64,000 bases of DNA from Flavobacteriaceae bacterium (GTDB lineage: Bacteria > Bacteroidota > Bacteroidia > Flavobacteriales > Flavobacteriaceae). The notes below the pieces were generated by a model. That model was not told the origin of the DNA. It saw only the letters and a program-made list of their open reading frames with translations, and searched no databases. Each line of letters opens with the position of its first letter. Position 1 is the first letter of the stretch. Location: the NCBI GenBank assembly GCA_004762155.1, contig SIHP01000001.1:496001-560000 (forward strand). Reading direction: 5' to 3'. The translations under genes were made by a program, and so were the position numbers. This document shows, piece after piece, positions 1 to 7,710 of the stretch.

Positions 1-522
1 TAATTTATATTTATCAGCCATTTCAAAAATCCGATCGTTTTCTTTATCAAAAACACTTCGCCAATGCCCAATAGAATCCATAAAATGTGTTGGTAAACAC
101 AGTACTTTTAAACCTAATTCTTCAACACAACGTTGCATTTCATATAAAGCTCCGTATATAAAACCAGGATGAATTACAAATCCACAAGTAAACTTATCTG
201 GATGATCTCGTTGTACTTTAGCATTAAAATCATTTTGGAAACGCAATGCTTTTTTCATTTCTTCCAAGCGCAATCCGTTACCATATAATTGCGATAGATT
301 TAAAACTACTGCATGATCTAAGCGATTTTTCTCCATCCAACGTAACTTTTCATCCAAGAAAAAACTTGAATCGGTTACTGGTCTTTTCCAACCTTTTTGC
401 AGCATGTGCTTGCGCTCATCATCTACCCAAAAAATTTCCTTTTCTTTCATAAACTGAGGAATTTCCTCAGGATAAGGTAACAAATGTGAATGTCCGTTAA
501 TACGTAGTTTACGCTTCATCAT
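1..522 (-). CDS. 2-amino-3-carboxymuconate-6-semialdehyde decarboxylase (ACMSD), 3' end outside window
   Basis: Reading from the ATG at 522 (a second ATG follows at once at 519) gives 174 residues that run off the window edge without a stop, so about half of a normal ~330-residue enzyme is present. The start has the amidohydrolase metal motif H11-S-H13 followed by LLPYPEEIPQF, typical of ACMSD. Family knowledge: a zinc-dependent cytosolic decarboxylase turning ACMS into 2-aminomuconate semialdehyde, diverting carbon from quinolinate/NAD synthesis to degradation. It is the last gene seen of the minus-strand kynurenine cluster, 22 nt after the alpha/beta hydrolase gene, so probably in the same transcript. 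Confidence 0.9.
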   Translation of the reverse strand, partial: MMKRKLRINGHSHLLPYPEEIPQFMKEKEIFWVDDERKHMLQKGWKRPVTDSSFFLDEKLRWMEKNRLDHAVVLNLSQLYGNGLRLEEMKKALRFQNDFNAKVQRDHPDKFTCGFVIHPGFIYGALYEMQRCVEELGLKVLCLPTHFMDSIGHWRSVFDKENDRIFEMADKYKL

Positions 523-544
523 GGTTGGTTTTTTAATTTGTTTT

Positions 545-1432
545 TCAATTTATACTTAATTCAGCAATTATTTCACTTAGCGCTAACTTTGCTTCTTTTA
601 AAACAGGTAAGAAAGGCCAAATATGTGGCATTCCTTCACCTAGAATAACTTTATGTTTTATATTACTTTCTTTTAATTTTCTTACCATTATTTGTTCATC
701 TGGATACATAATATCTTGTGTTCCTAAAAACAATATAGTTTCAGAAAAATGGTTGAAACTACCGTTTATAGGTGATAATTTTGGTGTATCCAAATTATTA
801 TTTTCAGCACACATTTTTTTTGCACTCAAAACACCTTTCTTTGCTAAGAGAATATCTTTTGCATCAATCTCATCAATTTGTGAATTGGACATAGAAGCAT
901 CTAAAACAGGAGAAATTAAAATTATTTTAGATGGTAATTCTTTCTCTTCTTTTACCAATCGTTGTACTAAAGCTATTGTTAAAGTCCCACCAACTGAATC
1001 TCCCATTAGTATAATTTCTTTATGATTATACTTTTTTAATGCTTCAGTATAAACAGCATCTATATTATCCGTTATTTGAGTAATTTTATGCTCTGGAGCT
1101 TTTGGATAATCACACAACCAAATAGTATAATTTGTTTTCTTATAAATTTCCTTTAAAGTATCCCAATGATGTGTTGTTGGTCCAGAAACGAAAGCACCTC
1201 CTGGAAAAAACAATACTATTTTTTTCTTTTTATCCGTAGAAATTAATTCAGTAATACTGCTATCTAGAATTTTAAAAGATTTCGAATTCTTTTTATAAAA
1301 ACTACTTTTTGGTTGTTTTACGTCTTCCTTTCTTAGTTTTTTGTAATCAATTGGATCTTTACTAAATATTTTTTTTAATCCTTTTAATTTTAAAACGAAT
1401 GCAACTAAATTATATGAGAAACTTCTTTTCAT
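545..1432 (-). CDS. alpha/beta hydrolase, hormone-sensitive-lipase type; candidate kynurenine formamidase
   Basis: A 295-residue alpha/beta hydrolase. Visible motifs are the nucleophile elbow G144-D-S146-V-G-G, an oxyanion-hole motif FFPGGAF at 75-81 (the usual HGG is PGG here), a probable acid D240 in GTQD, and a probable catalytic H270 in GMPHIWPF. This is the HSL/Abhydrolase_3 pattern. It sits between 3-hydroxyanthranilate dioxygenase (19 nt upstream) and ACMSD (22 nt downstream). Animal arylformamidase belongs to the same broad family, and no other formamidase is seen in the cluster, so it may hydrolyse N-formylkynurenine. That role is inference; a general esterase is equally compatible with the motifs. 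Confidence 0.85.
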   Translation of the reverse strand: MKRSFSYNLVAFVLKLKGLKKIFSKDPIDYKKLRKEDVKQPKSSFYKKNSKSFKILDSSITELISTDKKKKIVLFFPGGAFVSGPTTHHWDTLKEIYKKTNYTIWLCDYPKAPEHKITQITDNIDAVYTEALKKYNHKEIILMGDSVGGTLTIALVQRLVKEEKELPSKIILISPVLDASMSNSQIDEIDAKDILLAKKGVLSAKKMCAENNNLDTPKLSPINGSFNHFSETILFLGTQDIMYPDEQIMVRKLKESNIKHKVILGEGMPHIWPFLPVLKEAKLALSEIIAELSIN

Positions 1433-1451
1433 TTGCTTTATTAAAAATATG

Positions 1452-1979
1452 CTATAACTTATTTGGAGCTTTCATTACAGTACCACAATTATTACAAGTA
1501 CATTTTTCATTATCTGAGTAATACTTATCAAAAATTATAGGCATGTCAGTTTCTATATTATCTAACGGAAACTCTTCTCTATATAATTGCGCCCCACAGT
1601 TTTCACAATACCATTCTAAGGCATCTAACATACCTTCACTTCTAGGGTATTCAATTACTAAACCTACAGTATTTGCTTTTCGCTGTGGTGAATGTGGTAC
1701 TCCTGCTGGTAATAAATAAATATCTCCTTCGTTTATAGCAACATCTATTTGCTCTCCTTTCTCATCAATGATTTTTAAAATCATATCTCCTTCTACTTGA
1801 TAAAAGAATTCTGGTGTTTCGTTGTAATGATAGTCTTTTCTATTATTTGGACCACCAACAACCATTACTATATATTCGCCATTATCCCAAACCTGCTTAT
1901 TACCTACTGGTGGTTTTAATAAATGACGATGTTCATCTATCCACTTTTTAAAATTTAAAGGCTGTACTAAATTACTCAT
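1452..1979 (-). CDS. nbaC: 3-hydroxyanthranilate 3,4-dioxygenase
   Basis: A 175-residue cupin, the usual length of bacterial 3-HAO. The iron ligands expected for the family are visible as H51, E57 and H96, and the substrate-binding arginines as R47 and R100. A C-terminal rubredoxin-like site has C125-x2-C128 and C162-x2-C165, the second iron centre of the bacterial form. It opens the ring of 3-hydroxyanthranilate with O2 to give ACMS, the substrate of the ACMSD two genes downstream. It is probably the first gene of a sub-operon with the hydrolase and ACMSD, since a strong palindromic terminator lies upstream at 2121-2160. Confidence 0.95.
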   Translation of the reverse strand: MSNLVQPLNFKKWIDEHRHLLKPPVGNKQVWDNGEYIVMVVGGPNNRKDYHYNETPEFFYQVEGDMILKIIDEKGEQIDVAINEGDIYLLPAGVPHSPQRKANTVGLVIEYPRSEGMLDALEWYCENCGAQLYREEFPLDNIETDMPIIFDKYYSDNEKCTCNNCGTVMKAPNKL

Positions 1980-2120
1980 TCTTTGATTATTTTAAAAGAT
2001 TAGACTCTTAGTTCAAAACTTTCTAAATATACTTTAAAATACTACTTCATATCCTAATTAATCTTGATAAATTTTCAAACTAAAACTTATATTTATTTTA
2101 TTGCTTAATAACTTAAAGTA

Positions 2121-2160
2121 AAAAAGATCTTATAAGTTTTAAAACTTATAAGATCTTTTT
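2121..2160. terminator. perfect palindrome, probable bidirectional terminator
   Basis: A perfect inverted repeat with two 20-nt arms (2121-2140 and 2141-2160): a run of A, GATCTTATAAG, and T/A at the centre. The outer A/T runs give a U-tract on either strand. It lies downstream of the Tat-signal gene (stop at 2210) and upstream of the 3-HAO gene, so it should end the transcript coming from higher coordinates. The rest of 1980-2209 shows nothing recognisable. Confidence 0.75.
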
Positions 2161-2209
2161 AAAATTTCTTTTTTTTGAGAAAGAACTCTTTACTCAAAAA
2201 GCAATCCTT

Positions 2210-2794
2210 TTAACTGATAATTGACTTAGAAACAGATTTATAATTATGTAATATTATAACATTATTAAACTTGTTTTTATAAACAAATTTACTTTCTACA
2301 CCTGTTTTTTGTTTTACAACTTCTACAGGAAATGCAAAATCTGAAGTATTAATTTCCATTTCATGTTCCTTCATATTATCATGGAAATTTTTTATCAACA
2401 AATTAAATTCACTTGATAATTTTTCATTTAAAATGTAAAAATCACTTCCTTTATTTCCTTTAATTATTAGAGCAATTTCTTTTGTTTCTGCTCCTAAAAA
2501 GGATTGTTTAGATAAAGGAATTAAATAAGATGACTTGTTTAATGCATTGATACTATTTTTATCATAGATATAGCCCAATTTATCCAGTGTACTTGTTAAG
2601 CTTTCATAAGTAGTTTTTACTTCACTAGATAAATTTAAAATTGATACTGATTTAGCTTTACTGGATAAAATTTCGAATCCTTTTCCTAAGTTTGATAACG
2701 AAGTTGATGTACTATTTGTTAAAGCAAAACTTGGGAATACTGATAGCATTGCGGCACTGATTGTCCCAGATGCAATAAATTCTCTACGGTTCAT
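2210..2794 (-). CDS. hypothetical exported protein with twin-arginine signal
   Basis: A 194-residue protein of unknown function. The N-terminus MNRREFIASGT, followed by a short hydrophobic stretch and a probable cleavage site after SFA, is a Tat-type signal peptide, suggesting export in folded form. The mature part is rich in Ser, Asn and Lys, with no cysteine and no motif I recognise. It is flanked by the SDR gene upstream (133-nt gap) and the terminator at 2121-2160, and has a TAnnTTTG-like promoter at its 5' end, so it may be a single-gene unit inside the kynurenine region. Its link to tryptophan breakdown is unknown. Confidence 0.7.
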   Translation of the reverse strand: MNRREFIASGTISAAMLSVFPSFALTNSTSTSLSNLGKGFEILSSKAKSVSILNLSSEVKTTYESLTSTLDKLGYIYDKNSINALNKSSYLIPLSKQSFLGAETKEIALIIKGNKGSDFYILNEKLSSEFNLLIKNFHDNMKEHEMEINTSDFAFPVEVVKQKTGVESKFVYKNKFNNVIILHNYKSVSKSIIS

Positions 2795-2816
2795 ATTATG
2801 TGTGGTTTAGGTAAAT

Positions 2817-2824
2817 CAAAACTA
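2817..2824 (-). promoter_or_regulatory. putative -7 promoter element TAGTTTTG
   Basis: On the minus strand this octamer reads TAGTTTTG, matching the Bacteroidota TAnnTTTG consensus, and lies about 22 nt upstream of the Tat-signal gene start at 2794. I see no convincing TTTG -33 box at the usual spacing. Confidence 0.35.
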
Positions 2825-2927
2825 CAAAAAATAACTTCTCTTTTAAAATCGCTTTCTCTCAAACGTAACCTAAATGGGTATAAAAGCAATAAAAACGACC
2901 TTTAAAGACAAAAAAGAACCCTAATTA

Positions 2928-3722
2928 TTATAAGCTTTTTGTTCTACCACCATCTACAGGAACATTAATTCCATTAATATAGCTTGCTTTTTCACTGACT
3001 AAAAATGTAATAGCATCTGCGGTTTCTTCTGGTTTTGCAAAACGTTTGGCTGGTGTTGTATTTTTCATAGTTACAATAACCTCATCTATAGACAAACCTG
3101 TTTTTTCTGATTTATTTTTTATTATGGAATTTAATCGCTCAGTATCTGTAAAACCTGGTAATACATTATTTACAGTAACTCCAAATTGCCCTAATTCATT
3201 AGCTAATGTTTTTGACCAACTAGCTACGGCTCCTCTAATTGTGTTAGAAACTCCCAATCCGTCTAATGGTTGTTTTACAGATGTTGAAATTACATTTACA
3301 ATCCTTCCAAAACCTTTTTCTTTCATAAAAGGAACCAAAGCTTGTACTAAAATATGATTACATTTTAAATGTTGCGTAAAAGCATTTTCAAACTCTTCAA
3401 GTTTTGCATTAAAAATTGGCCCACCTGCTGGTCCTCCTGTATTGTTAATTAATATATGGAAGTTTAAAGCTGAAGCTTCAATCTTTTCTTTTAGCTCTTG
3501 TGGATTTGAAAAATCGGCAACAATGTAAGTATGTTCTTGCTCATGACTATGCTTGAACTGACAGTTTTCAAGTTCTTTTAAAACTTCTTTTAATTTTTCT
3601 TCATTACGTGCAACTAAAGTAATATTTGCTCCTTCATTTGCCAAAGCAATTGCTGTTGCTTTCCCTATACCTTGTGTACTTCCACATACTAAGGCATTTT
3701 TATTGTGTAATCCTAAATTCAT
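2928..3722 (-). CDS. SDR family oxidoreductase lacking the canonical YxxxK
   Basis: A 264-residue short-chain dehydrogenase/reductase fold. The cofactor motif GSTQGIG is at 14-20, and the NNAG motif appears as NNTGG near residue 93. The expected catalytic Ser is in VNVISTS, but the segment that normally reads YxxxK is SNTIR, so both Tyr and Lys are replaced. A divergent FabG-like SDR subgroup without the catalytic tetrad is known, so this is probably not a sequencing error. It lies in the kynurenine cluster, upstream of the Tat-signal gene and downstream of the cupin gene. Substrate unknown; it may not be a standard dehydrogenase. Confidence 0.85.
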   Translation of the reverse strand: MNLGLHNKNALVCGSTQGIGKATAIALANEGANITLVARNEEKLKEVLKELENCQFKHSHEQEHTYIVADFSNPQELKEKIEASALNFHILINNTGGPAGGPIFNAKLEEFENAFTQHLKCNHILVQALVPFMKEKGFGRIVNVISTSVKQPLDGLGVSNTIRGAVASWSKTLANELGQFGVTVNNVLPGFTDTERLNSIIKNKSEKTGLSIDEVIVTMKNTTPAKRFAKPEETADAITFLVSEKASYINGINVPVDGGRTKSL

Positions 3723-3730
3723 ATTAAAAA

Positions 3731-3773
3731 GCCCATCCTAACCTTCCAAAAGGGAAGGAATTCTCATTTGGGC
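3731..3773. repeat. short structured intergenic repeat
   Basis: Nested inverted repeat: outer arms GCCCA (3731-3735) and TGGGC (3769-3773), inner arms CCTTCC (3742-3747) and GGAAGG (3753-3758). It fills the gap between the SDR start and the cupin stop. It resembles the small mobile palindromes spread through flavobacterial genomes; it could also form an mRNA hairpin between the two genes. Confidence 0.5.
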
Positions 3774-3789
3774 GGATAAGAATTATTTG

Positions 3790-4140
3790 TTAGTTTTTAT
3801 ATTCTTCGTTAAATCTATCTCCTCGAGTATTCGGCTGTGAAATTACTAAAAATTCTAAATCAACAGTCTCGTCATTTCTTATTCGATGGTTTGTATTTGG
3901 TGGAATATGGATTCCGTTTCCTTCTTCAACTTCAATCTCTTCTTTTTCTATTTCAAAAATAGCTTTACCTTTTAAAATTCTAAAAAACTGTTGTGCTATT
4001 TTATGATGATGTTTTTTCTCTTGAGTATTTGGCGGCATTAATTCTTCTATAACCGATAAACTTGGTGTTTTTACCAAATGCCAACCACTACAATTATCTC
4101 CCCAATTATAATGTTCACTATTTTCTTTTAACTTTTTCAT
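3790..4140 (-). CDS. small single-domain cupin protein
   Basis: A 116-residue cupin. The first metal motif is H44-H45-H46 with Q50/Q51, and the second has H85 in PPNTNHRI, compatible with a metal-binding beta barrel. It lies 6 nt downstream of the 72-residue gene and 67 nt upstream of the SDR gene, so it is part of the same transcript. Single-domain cupins may be dioxygenases, isomerases or sensors, and nothing here fixes the substrate. Position suggests work on an intermediate after the dehydrogenase step, which is inference. Confidence 0.8.
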   Translation of the reverse strand: MKKLKENSEHYNWGDNCSGWHLVKTPSLSVIEELMPPNTQEKKHHHKIAQQFFRILKGKAIFEIEKEEIEVEEGNGIHIPPNTNHRIRNDETVDLEFLVISQPNTRGDRFNEEYKN

Positions 4141-4146
4141 ACTATT

Positions 4147-4365
4147 TTACAAGCCTTCTTCTATCATTTTTTTAATCTTGTTCGCTTTTTCAAAATGATC
4201 TAATTTATGAGTTTGAATCCACCAAGTAGCAATTTCCATTAATCCCTTTGGATTATCGTTTTTATTTTTGAAAAAAGCATAAAATGACAGACCTACATTT
4301 TCTCCTTTTTTTGCAATCTTAGCATCACAAACTTGTATTATTTTTTCTTTTATCTCTTTATTCAT
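4147..4365 (-). CDS. small conserved protein, possibly DUF6500-like
   Basis: A 72-residue cytosolic protein beginning MNKEIKEKIIQVCDAKIAKKG, with the segments GLSFYAFF and ATWWIQTHKLDHFEKA. This recalls the small family named DUF6500; I am working from memory and cannot verify it. Its start overlaps the end of the aldehyde dehydrogenase gene by 8 nt (4358-4365), indicating translational coupling, and the cupin gene follows 6 nt later. No function is known to me. Confidence 0.75.
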   Translation of the reverse strand: MNKEIKEKIIQVCDAKIAKKGENVGLSFYAFFKNKNDNPKGLMEIATWWIQTHKLDHFEKANKIKKMIEEGL

Positions 4366-5800
4366 ATTTTATACAAATATTCTTTGCTTCGGTAAAAAAA
4401 CGAAGCGCTTCAAAACCTCCTTCTCTTCCTACTCCACTTGCTTTTGTTCCGCCAAATGGTGTTCTTAAATCTCGCAGCAACCATGTATTTACCCAAACAA
4501 TTCCTGTTTTTAATTGCTTTGTTATTGTCATAGTTCTATTTAAATTATTCGTCCATAAAGTTGCTGATAATCCGTATTGGGTATCGTTTGCTAACTCTAA
4601 AGCTTCTTTTTCTGTTTTAAAAGACATTATAGTTACTACAGGACCAAATATTTCTTCTTGATTTAATCTACAATTATTGTCAGAAACTTCTATAATAGTT
4701 GGTTGTAAATAATAGCCTTTTTCACTATTTTTAACTGCAACTTCGTTACCTCCAAAAAGTGTTTTTCCGCCTTCTTGCTCGGCTATATCTATATACGATT
4801 TTACCTTTTCTAAATGTTGTTTAGATACTAATGCTCCTATGTTTGTATCAGTTTCAAACGGATTTCCTACTTTTAATTCCGATACTTTTTTAATGAAATC
4901 GGCTTTAAATCTTTCGTAAATAGTTTCTTCTACTAAGATTCTACTTCCACATAAACAAATCTGACCTTGATTGGCAAAAGAAGATTTTACTGTTGTTTCC
5001 AACATGTCTTCATAATTACAATCGTCAAAAATAATATTAGGATTTTTACCACCCAATTCTAACGATAACTTTTTAAACATTGGTGCTGCAATACTTGCAA
5101 TATGTGCTCCTGTTTTTGTACCTCCTGTAAATGAAATCGCTTTTATATCTGGATGCGACACAATTGCTTGTCCGGTTGTAATTCCTAATCCGTGAACAAT
5201 ATTTAACACGCCTTTTGGGAGGCCAGCCTCGCTACAAATTTCACCTAATAAATAAGCTGTCATTGGTGTTACTTCGCTTGGTTTTGCTACCACACAATTT
5301 CCTGCTGCAATTGCTGGTGCAATTTTCCATGTAAATAGATACAGAGGTAAATTCCATGGAGAAATACAACCAACTACTCCTATTGGTTCTCGTAACGTTA
5401 TATTTACAGCATTGAATCCAGTACTTTCATGGGCTTCAGATGAAAACTGAGTAATTGCATTGGCAAAAAACTGAAAATTAGCAGAAGCTCTTGGTATATC
5501 TATTGCTTTTGCTAAAGACAAAGGTTTTCCATTATCTTTTGATTCTGCTGTTGCTAAAAAATCGAGTTTTTCTTCTATTAAAGTGGCTATTTTAGATAAA
5601 ATCTTACTTCGTTTATCTAAACTTGTTTTTGACCAATTTGGAAATGCTTTTTTTGCAGCTTGATATGCCAAGGCAACATCTTCATTTGAAGAATTTGGTA
5701 TTTGTGAATATATTGCTCCGTTTGAAGGATTGTAATTATCTATATATTCTCCTGAAATTGGATTTATAAATTCTCCGTTGATGTAGTTTTTTATTTTCAT
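4358..5800 (-). CDS. 2-aminomuconate semialdehyde dehydrogenase (ALDH family)
   Basis: I choose the ATG at 5800 rather than 5836: MKIKNYINGEF matches usual ALDH N-termini and the extra 12 residues look unlike the family. The product is 480 residues. Visible motifs: SPWNLPLY with N150, FTGGTKTG at 224-231, general base E248 in LELGGKNP, and nucleophile C282 in NQGQICLCGSR. The CLC after the catalytic cysteine and R104 in DIPRA match the ALDH8-type enzymes that oxidise 2-aminomuconate semialdehyde with NAD+. This fits between ACMSD and the 2-aminomuconate deaminase, both in this cluster. Confidence 0.9.
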   Translation of the reverse strand: MKIKNYINGEFINPISGEYIDNYNPSNGAIYSQIPNSSNEDVALAYQAAKKAFPNWSKTSLDKRSKILSKIATLIEEKLDFLATAESKDNGKPLSLAKAIDIPRASANFQFFANAITQFSSEAHESTGFNAVNITLREPIGVVGCISPWNLPLYLFTWKIAPAIAAGNCVVAKPSEVTPMTAYLLGEICSEAGLPKGVLNIVHGLGITTGQAIVSHPDIKAISFTGGTKTGAHIASIAAPMFKKLSLELGGKNPNIIFDDCNYEDMLETTVKSSFANQGQICLCGSRILVEETIYERFKADFIKKVSELKVGNPFETDTNIGALVSKQHLEKVKSYIDIAEQEGGKTLFGGNEVAVKNSEKGYYLQPTIIEVSDNNCRLNQEEIFGPVVTIMSFKTEKEALELANDTQYGLSATLWTNNLNRTMTITKQLKTGIVWVNTWLLRDLRTPFGGTKASGVGREGGFEALRFFTEAKNICIKYE

Positions 5801-5804
5801 AATA

Positions 5805-6446
5805 TTAACAAGCTCCACAGAATAAAAATAAAACAATTCCTTTCTTCACCAAATACTTCTTTTTCTCAGCTATAAATTTATTATATAAATTTCCTTTGTC
5901 TCCTTCTAAAGTTCCCAATTCTTTAATTTTTTCCTTCATCTCTAATGATAACTTCTCTAGCTCAATTGTAAAATTCTTATTTCCCTTATAGGTTATTAAG
6001 AAGTCCATACAATATTCATTAAAGTTTAAATTCCCTAATTCTATATTTTTTAAAACATAATTTCCTTCATCAATTAAAAGATATTCTTCTTTATCTAATA
6101 AAATTAATCTATTATCTGGCACGAGGTTTAAAATTTCAGTAGCTTTAATTGATTTTATTTTTTCTACATTAATTTTTATTCCTGACTTTCTAACAGCGAA
6201 ATCAATATCCTTTATTTGTTTTATTTCTGGATAAACTTTTATTGTTCCATGACTACCTTTTCTATTTAAAAAGGAAATTAAAGACATCTCTTGAGGTTTA
6301 TATTTATCATAACTATAATAGAACACATATCCTTTTATTACTTCTTTTTCAATTTTTACATCTACTAAAAGCTTATATAAATATCCTGCATCTGCATTCA
6401 TTCTTATTGAAAGTAAAAACAAAAAAACTATTATTATTTTTTTCAT
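5805..6446 (-). CDS. hypothetical secreted protein
   Basis: A 213-residue protein with an N-terminal signal peptide (MKKIIIVFLFLLSIRMNADA) and no domain I recognise. The middle is rich in Lys, Ile and Glu. The C-terminus is odd: a short hydrophobic run GIVLFLFCGAC ending with two cysteines at the stop codon. It lies 5 nt from the next gene if the aldehyde dehydrogenase starts at 5800, and 5 nt after the membrane-protein gene upstream, so it is co-transcribed. No link to tryptophan breakdown can be shown. Confidence 0.65.
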   Translation of the reverse strand: MKKIIIVFLFLLSIRMNADAGYLYKLLVDVKIEKEVIKGYVFYYSYDKYKPQEMSLISFLNRKGSHGTIKVYPEIKQIKDIDFAVRKSGIKINVEKIKSIKATEILNLVPDNRLILLDKEEYLLIDEGNYVLKNIELGNLNFNEYCMDFLITYKGNKNFTIELEKLSLEMKEKIKELGTLEGDKGNLYNKFIAEKKKYLVKKGIVLFLFCGAC

Positions 6447-6451
6447 AAAAT

Positions 6452-6889
6452 TTATTCTTTTTTAAATAGAGATAATAAAATATTAAACGGATAAAATACC
6501 TGACCAAATACAATTAATAAAACACCAAGTGTTAGTAGAATATTAATAGTTTTAAGAGAATCTAAAAGAGTGTTAGTACTTGTGATGATATTATTGGGAA
6601 TCATAAGTGTAATTAATAATACCACTATTCCTAAAAATGTAAAACCAACATGCAATACACTCAGTATTTTAAATAACCTTTTCTTTAATTTTAAAACAAT
6701 CCAATAACCTAAACCTAATATCAGCAATAGAAAAGAAAGAAATATAACAAAATGAAACATCACTATTATAAAATAGGTGTCGTGAATATTTATATTTATG
6801 ACTTCATCAGATTTTACAAACCCCAACACTAAAAGCAATGGAATTAATCCCCAAAAAAATAAATATGGTTTATTTAAAATACTATTCAT
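6452..6889 (-). CDS. small four-helix membrane protein with an oxidase-like HDTYF motif
   Basis: I place the start at the ATG at 6889; the earlier ATG at 6910 lies inside the palindrome at 6903-6933. The product is 145 residues with four predicted membrane helices. Between helices 1 and 2 it has NIHDTYFIIVMFHFVI, which resembles the HDTYFVVAHFHY segment of heme-copper oxidase subunit I. The rest is far too short for an oxidase subunit. Function unknown; it lies 5 nt upstream of the secreted hypothetical. The likeness could mean shared ancestry or just a common helix pattern. Confidence 0.65.
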   Translation of the reverse strand: MNSILNKPYLFFWGLIPLLLVLGFVKSDEVININIHDTYFIIVMFHFVIFLSFLLLILGLGYWIVLKLKKRLFKILSVLHVGFTFLGIVVLLITLMIPNNIITSTNTLLDSLKTINILLTLGVLLIVFGQVFYPFNILLSLFKKE

Positions 6890-6902
6890 AGTAACTTTTT
6901 CA

Positions 6903-6933
6903 GACCTCACAGGTTTTGAAAACCTGTGAGGTC
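6903..6933. terminator. palindromic repeat acting as terminator (CCTCACAGG family)
   Basis: Arms GACCTCACAGGTTTT (6903-6917) and its complement (6919-6933) around one base, followed by a T run (6933-6938) on the plus strand and preceded by A/T on the minus strand. The same core occurs at 11873-11905, and a variant at 20741-20770. It lies between the PhyH-like gene and the small membrane protein gene, so it may separate two transcripts in the cluster. Confidence 0.65.
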
Positions 6934-6936
6934 TTT

Positions 6937-7632
6937 TTATTCAACCTCTTTTCTCTCCAACCATCCCATTGGGATTTCTTTATTACAAAACTCTAAATGA
7001 ATCACTCTTCTATCGAATTCTGAAATGGATTTTGATGATGCATGTAATAGTAATGGTTTCATTAACATAACTCCTCCTTTTTCTACTTCACATAAAACCT
7101 CTTCTCCAAAATTTGTTTTATTAAAATGTTCATCGATTCTAATAATTCCTTTGGTATGGGAATTTTCCAATATTCTTAAGGCTCCATTGGTTTCATCTGT
7201 TTTATCTATATGAATTCTAATAGTGATTGTGTTTTCTAAAACTTCTTTAGGTGGAATAACGCCTAATTGTCCGCTTTTATGTGTCCAGTTATTATAACCA
7301 TCATTTATTACTTTTTCTTTTACACTAATACTTAAATCTTGATGATGACTTACAAACCAATTTGACTTACTTGGTTTGTTAAAAAATATAGCTTTAGTTA
7401 AAAAATAATTTTTATCGCAAACTGAATTATATAATTCTTGAAAATTTTTATTCTTAAAAATGATGTTTTGTATTGCTGGAATTTTATTTACCAATTGGCG
7501 TATCGCATACTTTTTTTCTGAAGTATCAATCAAACTTATTAATTGTTGTAACTCTTTAGCTTCAAAAATATTTTCAGTAATTGAAAAACCTTTTTCCGTT
7601 AATTCTTTTTTACTTTGATAGGGCTTTATCAT
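6937..7632 (-). CDS. phytanoyl-CoA dioxygenase (PhyH)-like Fe(II)/2-oxoglutarate oxygenase
   Basis: A 231-residue protein with the 2-His-1-Asp iron site of the PhyH family: H97-Q-D99 in SHHQDLS, a distal H197 in LLLHASS, and an arginine (R208/R209) about ten residues later for 2-oxoglutarate. Length is a little short for the family but complete. It lies 78 nt downstream of the HAD hydrolase gene. The substrate cannot be told from sequence; membership in a tryptophan-breakdown cluster suggests an aromatic or acyl side reaction, which is inference. Confidence 0.8.
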   Translation of the reverse strand: MIKPYQSKKELTEKGFSITENIFEAKELQQLISLIDTSEKKYAIRQLVNKIPAIQNIIFKNKNFQELYNSVCDKNYFLTKAIFFNKPSKSNWFVSHHQDLSISVKEKVINDGYNNWTHKSGQLGVIPPKEVLENTITIRIHIDKTDETNGALRILENSHTKGIIRIDEHFNKTNFGEEVLCEVEKGGVMLMKPLLLHASSKSISEFDRRVIHLEFCNKEIPMGWLERKEVE

Positions 7633-7710
7633 TTTTAAACAATACTTATACTACATTAAACTGTAAATTAGTTATTCTTAAATCAAATTCTATTACCTCT
7701 TTATTATCTT

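Noticed and set aside
246..452. 68-codon plus-strand ORF
   Set aside because: Lies entirely inside the ACMSD gene on the other strand, with no start signal or recognisable protein.
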